Shown: piece after piece, positions 12,374 through 25,285 of the stretch | Layout of the letters: every line of letters begins with the position of its first letter | Numbering within the stretch: position 1 is the first letter of the stretch | Assembly (NCBI RefSeq): GCF_003265705.1 | Contig: NW_020312817.1 | Span: 32,017,820 to 32,081,819, forward strand | Direction of reading: 5' to 3' | DNA length: 64,000 bases | DNA from: Callorhinus ursinus | Taxonomy: Eukaryota; Chordata; Mammalia; Carnivora; Otariidae | Translations under genes and position numbers: made by a program | The notes under the pieces: generated by a model | Databases searched by the model: none | Seen by the model: the letters and a program-made list of their open reading frames with translations, nothing else | Told to the model about the DNA's origin: nothing

Positions 12374-14113
12374 TAAAAAGCTATCCTTTTCCCAAAGCTC
12401 AGTGGAAAAGCCTCAGCAAGTGTGGGGGTAGCAGAAGCCTTCAAAGGGGCCCATTCAAATCAGATCACCCGCCCGCCCCTCCCCCCCCACCCCGCTTTCC
12501 CCCTGGAAATTTCTGCCATTTTGTCATTCCTGGAGGCTTCCAGGCAAAGGCAGGCAAACAATATCCTTTGTGTGTTAGGCTGCAAGACTCCAGAGTCTTT
12601 GCTTTTTTTTTTTCTGGGAAAAAAAAAAAGAAGAAGAAACTCTGTTGAATAAAAGAATAGAATCCATCACCTGGCTTCTGAAGCTACTGCTCTGGATGTA
12701 ATTCTGGGCACTTTGGAGCTGGCAGGGGTGTTGGGTCATGGGGTCCTGGCTCACAGGTGTCTCCTGCACCACTGCTGCACCACCAGAAGGCTTCTGCAAG
12801 GCTGCATGCTTGGTTCACCTGGAGACCAAGAGCAGTGTCTGCAGCTAAGCTGTCAGGCTGGGTTTGCATGTCAGCAGTTAGTTTAGCTTTGCTTCTTCTG
12901 AGCAGTTGTCCTTCCCTACTTTAAAAAAAAAAAAAAAATGCAGCCCGTAAAGCGTTTGCCACTACTTAGGATGGGCTCGTACTCTGTTACTGGGGCATCT
13001 TCAGATCGTCTTGATTGTATGTTTATATATGTTGTTGTCAGGGCTGTCCCTGTAGTTTCCCAAAAGTGCAACTCCCGGAAGCTATTTATCAGGAAGGACC
13101 AGTGTATAATCAGTGTCCACAGACAGAGAACATTCCAGTGCCAGATCTCTGTGCAGCTATGTCGGGCATTTAGCTTTGGGACCCGAGTCTAGTTGTCCTG
13201 TCCTGGGGCAACAAGAGGAAATCAGTTCTTGGAGCCCTGCTCAGGTACGAAGCCAGCTAAATGTGAGCAGGTGAGAAAATTCTGGCCTTCTGTTTCCCTG
13301 GGGATTAATTCATTCCCAGGGTTGTAAACATTACACGTCCCCTTTTCGCTTTATAGAACTGTGAGACTTGGAGGCAGTGTGGGCAACCTGCCCAGCAAGA
13401 TATTATCATGTACACAAGATTGTGCAGAACCAAGCACGTGTCTTTATAGGCATTTGCAGCACGCAGTTTTTTTTTTTTCTTTTCTTTTAATGTTGCTGTT
13501 CTTTACTTACAGTCGTAGATGGGGAATTAAGAAAGCAAAAAATGAATGCTTTGACTAGGTTTTTGCCTCTTACAGTAACATTAGTAAAATTCTATCTTAT
13601 TCTTTTCCTTGAGAAAAGGTACCTTTTATTTTTATAGAAATCTACACAACCCACTCTGTCCCCCAGCCCATCTGTGTTCACTTGCTGTTCTTGCTGCTCT
13701 CGGTTTTTGAAAGCGCCTTCTAAAATTACATGAAAAGCAACCCCATTTTGACAAAATTAGAATTCTGGTACGAAAGGCTTACCATGAGGCTGTGGAGAAA
13801 GGCCCAGCAAAAACCTTTGTATTTTTTTTCACCCTCTCTGGGTTCAACCTACAATTCAGTCAATTTTATAATTACTTCCCTAGGGCAAGTCTAAGTCTCT
13901 GCCCTGGAGAAATAACAAATTCCAAAGTAGTCTCCCGGCTCAAAGATGGTGCAAATGAAGACTGTTTTGATCTACATGTTTTAATCATTCTGGAGCTTCT
14001 TACAGAAAGTTCCTTTAGACTTTATATGATTCTAAAATGTTGGACATAGTACTAGTTTCAAACCTACACCAGTATGCAGCCTTTTTCTTTGCATTCCACT
14101 TCCCCCCAGTATT

Positions 14114-14306
14114 TTTTTTAATGTTTTATTTATTTATTCATGAGAGTCAGAGAGAGAGAGAGAGAGAGAGAAAGGGGCAGAGGCAGAGGGAGCAGCAGGC
14201 TCCCCGCCGAGCAGGGAGCCCGATGCGGGGCTCGATCCCAGGACCCTGGGATCATGACCTGAGCCGAAGGCAGACGCTTAACCATCTGAGCCACCCAGGC
14301 GCTCCT
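14114..14306 (-). mobile_element. CAN SINE
   Basis: T run to CCACCCAGGCGCTCC. Exact target duplication CCCCCCAGTATT at 14102-14113 and 14307-14318. Confidence 0.93.
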
Positions 14307-14354
14307 CCCCCCAGTATTGTTAGTCATCAGGTGCTGCCGATTTTTTAAACCAAG

Positions 14355-14640
14355 ACTGTATTTTTTTTCTTTTAGAGAGAATTTTTAGGTTCACAGCAAA
14401 ATTGAGCAGAAGGTACCGAAATTTCCCATATACCCATGCCCCCACATATGCACAACACCCCCCTTTTCAACATATACCACCAGAGTGAAGCATTTGTTAA
14501 CAATGTGATGAACCTACATTGACATATCATCATCACCCAAAGTTCATAGTTTACATTAGGGTTCACTCTTGGACAAATGTAGAATGACATGTATCCATCA
14601 TAATGATAGCACACAGAGTATTCGCTGCCCTAAAATCCTC
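14355..14640 (+). mobile_element. L1 fragment
   Basis: AGGTTCACAGCAAAATTGAG and ACCTACATTGACATATCATC are old L1 3' region phrases. Confidence 0.65.
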
Positions 14641-14999
14641 TGGACATAATATTAGTTTCAACCAGCCATCAGTACGCTTCCTCTTTCCTTTTGAGTCTCC
14701 CCTCCCCCCAGTATTGTTAATCATCGAGTCGTGCTGATTTTTAACTCCTAAGTATTTCTCGAATTTGTCTCTTTGGTGTATATTATTGATTATATTGTTC
14801 TATTTCCATCGTCACTGTCCTGGTTAGGCTGTCTTTTCTTGTCTAGATCACTGCCTGGCTTATATTATGAGTTTCACAAATTGGGATCAGTGGATGAACA
14901 AATGAATCTGGAAAATAGCTCTCTAACTGGGGAAAAAAAAAATCTCTTTAGATCTAGCCTCCATCTGGTTACTAAAGTTATCTATCTAAAATGCAAATC

Positions 15000-15210
15000 T
15001 TGCTTTGATACCCTACAGCTTAAAAACCTTTTAGGTGGCTCCCAGGCCACACACCAGCTGCCTCAGACCCATCTCCTGGCGTGCCTCACTCATAGCCCAC
15101 ACACCTGCCACCCACGGGGACCACCCAACTCCCCCTTCTCTGCTGCATAAACCCCTACTCTTCAAGGCCATACTTTCTCCTTAGAAGTCTTTTCCTCACT
15201 TCCTGCAAAC
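15000..15210 (+). mobile_element. L2 fragment
   Basis: CTTTGATACCCTACAGCTTA AAAACC and CTCTTCAAGGCCATACTTTC TCCTTAGAAGTCTTTTCC follow the L2 3' region. Confidence 0.6.
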
Positions 15211-17724
15211 AATAGATTCTTTGTTGTTCAAGGGTTTGTGTAATGACAGAAACTGTTTAGAGCTCACCCTGTGCCCAGAGCTCACCTTTCTTATCTTCCC
15301 TTCCACAAGTCGGCCTGGCCTGAGATGATCTAGCAGGATTTAGTTACAGGTCTAAAATAGGGAGCTGGAGGGAGCTTCAGGCTTGGTCTCTTTGGCTTAA
15401 AGCTAGAAAACTGTGCTAAACACAAAAATGAAACCCAGTAAGAGCCAGGCTGTACGTTCTAGGAACAGGTACTCCCTCCTTTCCCTACACTCAGTCTCTC
15501 TCCAGTCTTCTCCCTTCTTGACATTTGTTTTCAACAGAGCATATGAACACAACAGTGCAGGGTAACTGGGATTCAGAAAGCTTGGACACCGGGCTCTCTT
15601 CTACTACCCACCAGCTGCGTGCGCGAGTCAGCCAGGAGAACTCGCTGGGCCTCATAAGCTAATCTGCTAACTCTCATCAGATGGGGGTTATATCAGTTGA
15701 ACTCTGAAATCCAGTCAGTTTCTAACCCTGATTCAGAGACTCCGTGCAGCCTCTAACCCAGATATTCATAACCAGGATCCATAGATGTATATCTGAGAAG
15801 AAGATGAGAGATCTTCAGGGGCTTCACGGGCCCCCAGAATTCTGTGTAAAGCCCTATATGAGCTGATCGCATCATCTTGGTCCACAGAGGGTTTGTGTTT
15901 TGTGTGTGTGGGGGGGAGGGGAGGGTTGTCCTTTCTCAAGGTAATGATAGTTTATGGTTATCCTACTATGTATTATTATATATAAGATAGCCATTGTTTT
16001 GGAGATGAGCAATAGTGTGTTTTCGTTTTGGTAATCTTCAGGGTGGCTTTACAATTTTTTGCTAGTTCGTCACCAGTTGATTTTCTGAAGGGAGCTAGAA
16101 GACTAGCAAGAGGAGGAAGATGGCATTCCCAGAAGGAAAGGAACTTCTCCAAGGTTCCATCTGGAGGAGCAAGAACTGCCAGGAGTGAGGGTTGCATGGC
16201 CAGCTTCTCTGTTTCTGCTTGATCTGACGAATGCAATTGCCTTTCTGTATCCACCAACCCTTGGTGCAGTCAAGACTCTAGGTCTGGCCATCGGTCTGTG
16301 GAGTATAGGAGCAGGCAGGCACGCAGGGGCCTCCTGTGGGCAGGAAGCCAGAGCATGGTGTCCTGGTTGTCACCTTCAGCTCTGCAGTTCTCGAGACAAG
16401 CACCTCTAGCTGTGGGCCTACGCCCGAAGTTTCTTCTTTTTCCATTCTTCATCACCGTGGAGAACACACAGGCAGGCATATAGCACACGTCCTGTGCTTA
16501 AAGAAATAAGGCTAGTGTTATTAAAGAAAGGATTTGAATAACACTAAAAAAGTGAAACTCGTGATATTGGTACTTACGGAATGTTAGTTACCTAGAGCTG
16601 TTTCTGCTATGATGGTCCCTCCTAGATAGTTTGGGGAAGTTCATGACAAAAACTCTAAGGACCTCTCCTGGTAGCAATAATACTCTCCAACCGGGTGCGT
16701 TACTGAATCCTTCTCTATAAAAGGGCCCCAAGAACAGTTTTATGAGGCTCTAGAATAACTTCCAAAGCAGTACTTGTGTTCCCTGCTAGAAAACACATCA
16801 CTGCTACAAGATGGGCAAACGTGAGCCAGCATGGTGGAAATTTGGCAGGAAGAAAGCTCAGAAATTAGCACTTGGCCAGGCATTATGTAACTCCTATGAA
16901 AATTTCAGACTAACGACAAGTGCATCTGCCAGAAGAGATGTTATTTGCTAGAGCTCTGACTACCACCCTTGGAGAGCCGGTGTTTAACACCCACCCTCCC
17001 CACCCCGGGTGTGGACAGAGGCTGGCTCCAGCTCATTCCTTCAAGGTCACCCCATTCTGAAGGAGCTGAGATGTAACTGTGGGCTTTGCACTATGGGCCT
17101 GAGGCTGATTCACACAAGTACTCAGAGCACACTTATATTCAGTTCAACGAACATTTATGGAGCGCCTGCTAATTGCTACCTGCTTCCTGAGGCGCTGGCC
17201 ATGGAAAGATGGTTGAACACTATCTCTGCCCTTGAGAAGCTCACAGGGAATGAAGAATCTAATGTGGTCAGAACAGGAGAAAAGGGGATGTCCACGGGGC
17301 TCAGGGAGCCCAGAGACAAGGGTAGAAGGAGGCTTTCTCAAGTTCCCCCTGAGCTACAAGAAGTTTCTTAGTGTCTGTGAGGATCTAGCAGCAAGGAGAG
17401 TGAGATACTTTTGTGAAAGCACCACCGATATTTAGGGTGCAAGAAAAGCTTACACGAAAGGCGCCAGGGGAGATGGTCAGAGGTAGAAGCCAAAGAGAAA
17501 AGGTGACCGGCAGTCTAGGAGTGACCGACAGCATCAGTACTCCGGAGAGTACTCTCCCTGCGGAGGCCTGGGGAGAGCGTGCAGGCTGTCGTGGGCTGTC
17601 CCTGCTGACCTCATTTCACAGAGTGGTGAGGGAGGAGCCAGGCTCTGACAGCTGGAGGAGCCACTGAAAGTGAGGAAGGAGAGTGGGGGAGCATAGGCCA
17701 ATGAGGAGGCAACTTTCTTGAATA

Positions 17725-17838
17725 CAAAATCTCAGACCCCACCTCAGAGGTTCTGGTTCATTTGCTTTAGTGTGGGGCCAGCGAGTCTGTACATCTGTAA
17801 GCTCCCCACTGAGCCAGCGGGAACCACTGGTGTTGAAT
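17725..17838 (+). mobile_element. hAT-Charlie fragment, MER20/MER5-like
   Basis: CCCACCTCAGAGGTTCTGGT and terminal GGGAACCACTG are characteristic of this group. Confidence 0.55.
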
Positions 17839-18567
17839 ATGCTTTCGGAAACCCGGGAAAGGAAGAAGACAGGGTACCTCCATGAGGTGCAGATGCAAGG
17901 TCAAGGAAGAGGTTTTTTCAGGGCAGAGGAGCTGATGGCGGGCAAGTAAAATGTTTGTCAAAGGGTTCCAGGTGAGAATGGAGACCAGGAATCTGTGGTG
18001 GCCTCAGCTGGTGCCACTGGGATTTTCCTCCAGATTCTCTCAGGAGTTTCAAGTCGGGAGCAGGGAAGGTGGACCGTGGGATGATCCAAAGCTGGAGTTT
18101 TGTCAGGTTGGAGGGGCAGGAGGACAGGGTGTAAGGCAGGTCACTAAGAGTGTTACTAACCACAGCGCCTCAGGTCATAGTCACTGGGCCCAGACACGTA
18201 GCAAAGGACATGAGGGGCCTGATGGACGCTCTGGCGGGGGAACCCGAAGACCAGGGGAGTGTAGCAGCACTCTGGAGAACAGGTCTATCAGGAATGCCCC
18301 TGCGGGAAGGCTGCACACAGACAGTGGGTGCACTTCCCACTGGCAGCAAATCTCTGGGTGCCATCTTGATGTGAGTCTAGGATGGAAAAATTCTCTGCAT
18401 GAAAATGCCTCGTGTGGGACAAACTGTGAAGTGTAAAATTGCCTTCTCACCTGAAAACAACATGTAACTGGGTTTAGAATTTTATGCTTCAGATGGCATG
18501 TAATATCCAGAAGCAATACCCTCCCCCCATTGCTAGTCAAAGTAAAATCAGAAAATGCTCAGTGAAA

Positions 18568-18594
18568 AGAAAAGAAAGAAAGAAAGAAAGAAAA
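18568..18594. repeat. (AAAG)n short tandem repeat
   Basis: AAAGAAAGAAAGAAAGAAAG in an A-rich patch. Confidence 0.85.
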
Positions 18595-19144
18595 CAGCAG
18601 TAGAATAAAGCCACAAACCCAAAGCTTCGGCAGAGGGAAGGGGGAAAACTGCAGCAGAGACAAGCTTTGAGGTTGTGTGATCTATGAAAATTTATAGAAA
18701 TGTTACCTAAAAAAAAAAAAAAAAAAAAAATCCCAGGGCGCTTTACTTGCCAACCACTGGAATGAAGACAAAATTCCCACCCAGGGTGTTACTTTTAATT
18801 ATCATTCTCTTTATGTTGTTTCTTAAAATAATAGCAGGCATTCTAGAGATGATATACCAAGATGGCTTAATTAGATGTCAGATGAGTACCTGTGCCCATG
18901 AGCCCCATTACTGCTGGCTTCCTTATGCAAATGGGACTGACTTCTGAACCTGACTAGATAAAGAAACGGACAGAATTGGAGCAGCTGGGCTGGAAGCACG
19001 GCTGGGCCGTCCCCATGGAGACCAGACTCCCCGCTCCTGCCGTTGCCCCAGCTTTCCTCCCCACCCCCCCTTTTTTCTTTCTGAGATGAATGCAGGACAC
19101 ATCTGAGCCTAGGTCTCCCTTAGATGGTCTCCACGTCAATGCCT

Positions 19145-19270
19145 TTCACCTTTAGTGTGCACAGAGATCACCTGGGGAGCTTGTTAATATGCAGATTCTG
19201 ACTCGGTTGGTCTGAGGGAGAGCCTCTGGGTCGGGTTTCTAAAAAGCCCCAGGTGGTGCTCCTGGGTCCA
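19145..19270 (+). mobile_element. hAT-Charlie fragment, MER20/MER5-like
   Basis: CTTTAGTGTGCACAGAGATC ACCTGGGGAGCTTGTTAAT matches the common hAT 5' portion. Confidence 0.6.
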
Positions 19271-20104
19271 CCCTTTCTCTAGCCCCATAAAAAGTGCAAA
19301 AAAGCTCTGGCTGGCCTCAAGTTTGTTACTTTTTCCTTTTTTGGGCACCTGCCCTTCCCTTTTTGCTTCCCTCCCCAACAACCCTGCTGTCCTCCTGCTG
19401 AGCTCTGAGCTCCCCTCCCTTCCTTCAACTCTTCATTCTCCCACTTCTGGGCCTCTCTATCGGTCTTTCTACAAAGAGCTGCTCTCAGCCTATGGCCTCC
19501 CTAGATAAGACAAGCTAACAATTTGATTTTAAAGGGAGGAGGGAAATAACTAGATGTCACAGTGTGTCCCTAAAGGGAACAGCCTGCTTCATTCTGTTTA
19601 TCACGTGGGCCAATGGATCTACAGCCTTGGAAGGTCACAGTCAGAAAAGTTGAATCCCAGACTGGGGGCTCCACAGGCACTCAGGTGCCTCCAGGTCGGG
19701 ATGGTCAGCACGTCAGACAGAAAGCCTTCCAGAAATTGAGCTGGGATCTAGAGCCAGCCCCATTTTGCCCGCTTCTTGGCTCAAGCCTTGAAAGGTAGTT
19801 GTGCTGGTGCCCCCAAGTCATTTCTTTTTCCAGGAAGAGCTGTTCTTCTTCTGCCCTGAGTTGACCATTCTGGTCATTGTCCTCTGATTCTGCTTCTGTG
19901 TGTCTAGGCCTCTCCGTCTGGGATGCCCGCACTGCACAAAGTTATCAAGAACTGTCTACCACCTCATTACACTCTTGATGTGACTCCTGTCGAACTTACT
20001 GCCAACCACATCCTTGAAGTCATTTTCACACATGCTGCAGCTCAGCTTACATCTCCCTAGTCAGTAATAATTGTAGTCATTAGACTTAACATTTATGAGA
20101 ATTA

Positions 20105-20350
20105 GTAGAACATGATAGCTGAGAACACAGGCTCTAGAACCAGACTGCCTAGGTGTGAAGCACTGAATGAAGAACGTGTCATTGTTAGTTATCACCGTCA
20201 TGATTATCATCATCCTCCCTGTGCTAAGCACTTTGCCCACAATAACTGTTTTAATCCCCAAGACAACTTCAGGGGTTAGGGGTCATATCGTCCCAATTTT
20301 ACAAGGAAGGAGATGGAACCTCCAAAGATTATTTTTCGTGCCCAGGGTTG
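20105..20350 (-). mobile_element. MIR pieces
   Basis: GCTCTAGAACCAGACTGCCT (forward MIR) followed by CTGTGCTAAGCACTTTGCCC and TTTTACAAGGAAGGAGATGG (reverse MIR), two fragments. Confidence 0.55.
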
Positions 20351-21859
20351 GAGTTACAATGTAAAGTGAGGCAGTGTCCTTTGCTTTTTGGTTTTTGGCT
20401 TTTTTGGACACAAGTGCAGGACCGTATCCTTTGCCATTATTCGAAAATTTCATCGTATAACCAGTGCTTTACCCCCACTCTGCACTGTCTTTTGGATTCC
20501 TGGTTCTGTTATCCCAAGCGCATCTGCCTCCTAGCTTCACGCTGTCCGTCCTAATTTGAGAAGAATACCTTCTCTATCTCCCTCTAGATCATCCACAGAT
20601 CAGAGGCCATGTGACAGCTCCCTGCAGATTCTGCTCACTGAAGCCCAGGTGCTCCCTCTCCCGAAGCTCCCGAGCCAGCAGCTTTGTAACCCAGAGAAGC
20701 CGAGGGGTTAGCCTGGGGACGATTTGTATTTGAATATATCTGTATTTGGCTCCTAGTGAGCATGCTTCCTCTTGCCTTCCAGGACTCCATTCCATTCCAG
20801 AGTTCTTCCCAGAACAGAGGGCAGCTCCTAAATTTATAGTTTGTGAAACTGACCCTCTAGGTAGGTCCAGTTGCAAAGACGGAGTCGAATGCAGGGTCTG
20901 CCGAACACACGTACCGGGGAAGATACTGACCACGTCCTGCAGATAATGAGACCTAGGAGGCTGGCTCTCCATTTCAAGGCTCCCTTCCTTCTGGCTCCAC
21001 AGCCCTTCTATGTCCTGACTAAACCACAGGAGGCTGAGCAGTTGTGGTGGTCAATATTTCTGTGTAGGTAGAGCGTGGGGCCCCAGTCTCCTTGGAAGGG
21101 AGGCTGGGGCGTGCCTTGAAACTTAAATTGTAGGTTTATTTGGAGCGATTTGCAGGAAAGGGAAGCAATGATGGAGATCAGAGGGGCTAGACCCCCCACA
21201 TAATGCCATTTCTGGGTGCCACTGTGCCGACTGACCAGGAAGGCTGGACTGATTTCTTCCCTCTCCCCGTACGGGTTATATTCTCTGACCCTGGGCCATT
21301 AATGCAGTTTGGCTCTCTTCAGTTACCACCCTTCTTGGCTTCCGTGACCCATGACTGTGGGAGCCTCCTGGCTCTTGGAGGACAGCAGGAAGCCATGGGT
21401 CTACCAGGAGCCTGGGCTCCCTAATTACGCCACTGTCGCTGGAGCCTGCCCAAGTTACTGTGAAGTGCAGAACAAGCATGCAGGAAGATGTTTCTGCCCC
21501 AACATGTTCCCCTCTTGAAATCATCAAGCAAACGCCGAACACTGTCTCTCTGTGTGGTCAGGCAGAAGGGTGTCCTTCTTCTGCTGGAGCCGTGAAGGAC
21601 CATTGGCCGACTGAGCCCGGTGGACCCAGGAGGATCTGGGGAAGGCAGTCTTAATTCTCATAGATCAACATCTGGCCCTAGCAATGCACCTACTCTTGGG
21701 CAGTTGGTGCCCCAGGATGCCATGAAAATGATGGGGACAGGTGAGGGAGCTTCCACTGGAAATGAAAAATGCCTCTGACCTTAGTGAGCCCTTGGTGTGA
21801 CCTTGAATGCTTAAATGCTGATTTTGACACATCCTCAGGAAAACAAAGTAGCTAAAGGC

Positions 21860-22078
21860 AGGGACTCAAACCCTGACTGCTTAGGTTTAAATTCAGCTCT
21901 GTGACACTGGATCATTTATTTAACCTCTGCAAACTTCATGTGTAAAGTAAAGGTAATCCACTGGACCTAATCATTGGTCATGAAGATTAAATGAGGTATT
22001 ACATGTAAGGTGCATAGAACAGCTCCCGGCATTTCATAAGAGCTTTGTAAGGATTAACTACTATTATTACCGTTTTCA
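21860..22078 (+). mobile_element. MIR
   Basis: CTTAGGTTTAAATTCAGCTC TGTGACACTGGATC, GAAGATTAAATGAGGTATTA CATGTAAGGTGCATAGAACA: near full-length MIR. Confidence 0.8.
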
Positions 22079-22094
22079 TCACCATCACCACCAT

Positions 22095-22320
22095 TTCTGA
22101 GTGTTGAATATGTACCAGCCACTAAGCTAAGCACATACACACGTTAGCTCATTTCACTACCTTTTGGAAGAGCTATAATGCTTCAGTTATGCCTCAGTCA
22201 AAGAAACGGACATCTGGAGAGGTTAATTAAGCTGCACCGAGCTAGGCAGGTAAGTAATTCGGGAAGTCAGGATTTGGAGCCAAGTCTCCCTAACTCCAGA
22301 GTCTATGCTGTTATCACCCC
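22095..22320 (-). mobile_element. MIR
   Basis: CAGCCACTAAGCTAAGCACA start and CTAACTCCAGAGTCTATGCT end, reverse orientation. Confidence 0.65.
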
Positions 22321-22384
22321 TGGCCATGTTCCATAAAAACAGCTGTGTTACAGAGTACTTCTGCCCACTGGGTAGGATGCAGAG

Positions 22385-22560
22385 CATTTTATGTGCCTTA
22401 CCTTGTTTAATTTTCATAATCCCATGAAGTAGATACTCTTCTTATCCCCGGTTTACAGATGAGGAAAGCAAGGTTCAGAGAAGCTAAGCAACCTCCACAC
22501 ATTTTTACAGCAAAGAATTTAAGTCCAGATTGCCTGACTCTTAAAATCCATTCTAGCATC
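22385..22560 (-). mobile_element. MIR
   Basis: TTACAGATGAGGAAAGCAAG GTTCAGAGAAG and TAAGTCCAGATTGCCTGACT. Confidence 0.75.
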
Positions 22561-23429
22561 TATTGAGTTTGACTGCCAAACAAGTGAGCAAGATGCTGCT
22601 CCTGGGAGGTTGATAACAGCCATTGGTGATCTCGATTCCTGATAGCCACTGTAACCTGGGGGGACACAGTTTGCCTGATCAGCGCCATCTTCTGAGCTGT
22701 TGTTAGGGGCAATTTCCACTTTCTCCGATGCTTCACTTTCCTGCAATTTCTGTAAGCTGTTGATTTGCTCAGATTAAGACAAGTTCCTGCGTATTTCACA
22801 TATTAGTTTATTGTACATCCTGCAAGAATATGGAGGAATCGTAGATAGTCCAGAAGGAGGCCCTGATGTATTGTGCAAAAAGCCTTTGCCGTATTCCTAT
22901 AGGATGAGTCTCCCAGTAGACCCCCAGACTGCATTTTCTTGACCAAACCCCTAAGGTTGTGTGACTGCAACATTCCAAATGTGCATTTTAGTCTCAGGTC
23001 ATGAGAGGGCAACTTGCTTGGTGAGAAGTAGTGGTCTGGCAGAACATATTCATCGGCCTGGAAATCAGGGATTCTTAACCAGTCATGCATGGCTGGCCTT
23101 CAGAGGTTCTGAGAACATTCTTTACATTTGTATGCATTTTCCTAGAGAGTGAGCCCTTAATTTTTACAATATTCTCAAAGGAGTACATAACTCCAAAGCC
23201 AGTTTAAAAACTACAGTTCTAGATTTAAAAATCACTAAGGAAGGAAGCTTCAAAAAACAAAACTAAACCAAAAAAACCCTTATTCCTTTTTTAATGAAAA
23301 TGGCAATGCTCCCTGGAGGCAGAAATGTACCTTCCTTTTGCATCAGTGATTTATGCTGTAATGAATAAGTGTTCTCTTTGTTCTCTCTGTTCTCTATTTC
23401 TGGAGAGAGAGAGTGTGTGTGACAAAGAG

Positions 23430-23620
23430 ACAGAGCACTATGTGCCAGGTACTGCCCTAGAGATAGGTTCCTTCATATCATTCTCTCAAACCTCACAATA
23501 TCTGTTTTAGGTAGACACCAATATTAGCTCTATTTTATAAAGAAATTGAATCTTACAAAGGCACAGAAACTTGCCCAAGGTCAGTTAGTAAGTCTGTCTA
23601 AATCCTAAGATGTCTTACAT
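23430..23620 (-). mobile_element. MIR
   Basis: TATGTGCCAGGTACTGCCCT and AACTTGCCCAAGGTCAGTTA GTAAG. Confidence 0.75.
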
Positions 23621-24339
23621 AGATTTGTAAACCAAAATATAGGACAAATCATAGAAAATAATGTTCAAATAATATACTTAATTTTTAAAATATTTCTCTC
23701 TTTTTAAGATTTCTTTTTTAAGGGAGAAAAATATTTTTGGAAAAAATTTCTCCACTCATCCAAATTCTTCCAGAAAGTCTATGCCAGATTTTCTTTTCTC
23801 TTTTTTTTCCCTTTTCCCAAAATAATTTTTAATTGTTATTATAAATAAGACTTTGCTGAGGACTGTCCAGTGGGACTCTGATTTTATGGCTGCAGTTGTG
23901 TTACTGGGTTGTGTGAAGATGAGCGAGAAAGGGGACCTGCCAGGAAGGGGCTAAAAATGAATGAATGTGGAGATGCAGTGACTCTTGCAGTGACCATCTG
24001 TTCATCTTCTCAGAGAGTCAGGTACTAACTAGGGCCACCAGACAGAGGAAAGAGCTATTTCTGATGATGAGAAATTAAAAGAATTGAATTAAAATTCACC
24101 CCAGGTGAATTTTCTCAGTCAGACACCGGGAGAGTGTTCATGCCCAGATGTTACAAAAAACCATTTCACTGGAGTCAATGTTTGATCAGTGTTTGATTAG
24201 TCAAAGGACTAATTCACCTTCCACTCCGTTTCTTAAGTCGTTTGCCTCCCACATTAAGTCAGAGTGAGCAGTCTCTAGGATATGTGTAATATGTGTAATA
24301 TAAATGCATCTTGCCTACACTCCAGATACAACTTCACAG

Positions 24340-24640
24340 GGGACAGGAGTCCATTCCTGTGCTTGTTCAGACCCGCACCCTGTCCACTGAGCCAGTCCCG
24401 ACTTATCCTTCAAGATTAGGGCTCCTGTCACCACCTCTGGAAAGCCTTTCCTGACCCCCACAGCTGCACTGGGGGCAGCTTCTCCTCCACGAGAGCCCCC
24501 TGACTCTCATGGCCTTTGTCACACTCTCCTGTCAGTGTTAATATTTTTTTATCTGTCTCCTTCACCAGATTCTAGGCTCTCTGAGGCCAGTTTCATGCCT
24601 GGTACATAAAAGCTGCTCAAAAATGCGTGAATTAACAACT
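24340..24640 (+). mobile_element. L2 3' end
   Basis: CACCTCTGGAAAGCCTTTCC TGACCCC and AGATTCTAGGCTCTCTGAGG are clear L2 phrases. Confidence 0.75.
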
Positions 24641-24799
24641 TTGTATTTGTTTTTCCCCCACCCAAAAGTAATTACAAGGATTAGTGTTCTTAAAGGAGAA
24701 CAAATTAGACACTTCTGACTATGTAGTAAAGGGAGGGGAGGGGTGCATTAACCTCCTGTCAAGACTAGTCAAGTGCCAAGAGGTGAAAACATCCTAAGG

Positions 24800-25285
24800 C
24801 AGTATACTAGTCATCTATTGCTATATAATAAATTACTCCACACTTCATGTATTATTTTTTGTTGTTTCTGTGGTCAGGAATTTAGACAGGGCATAGCTTC
24901 TGTCTGCATGTGATGTCTGGGGCTCATTTACTTGTATGCTGGCTACTGGCTAGGGCTATCAGCCAGAACACCCCACAGATGGCCTTTCAATGTGACTTGA
25001 GCTTCCTTACAACATGGCGGCTGGCTTCCAAGGGGAAATAACCTGGAGAGCAAGGGCCAAGCCAAGACCATTTTGTATTTATAACCTGACCTCAGAAATC
25101 ACATAGCATCATCTGTGCCATATTCTATTGGTCGAAGCAGTTACAGGGGTCCTTCCCTGTTTAAGGTGGGGAACAAAGACTCTACCTCTCAGTGAAGGAG
25201 TGTCAACATCACATTGTAAGTAGAGCCTGTGGAATGGGCTACATACCGGTGTGGCCATCTTTGAAAAGTGGAATCTGCCACAAGC
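24800..25285 (+). mobile_element. Ancient interspersed repeat, family not named
   Basis: Begins CTAGTCATCTATTGCTATAT AATAAATTACTCC and ends TGGAATCTGCCAC, both familiar edges of an old mammalian repeat. I cannot assign the family with confidence. Confidence 0.5.

Larger units (their letters stand above)
14031..14748. repeat. Local direct duplication of about 110 bases
   Basis: Copy A (14031-14113 plus 14319-14345, split by a SINE) and copy B (14629-14748) share GGACATA.TA.TAGTTTCAA, the CCCCCCAGTATTGTTA.TCATC junction and GCTG..GATTTTT, separated by an L1 fragment. Confidence 0.75.
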
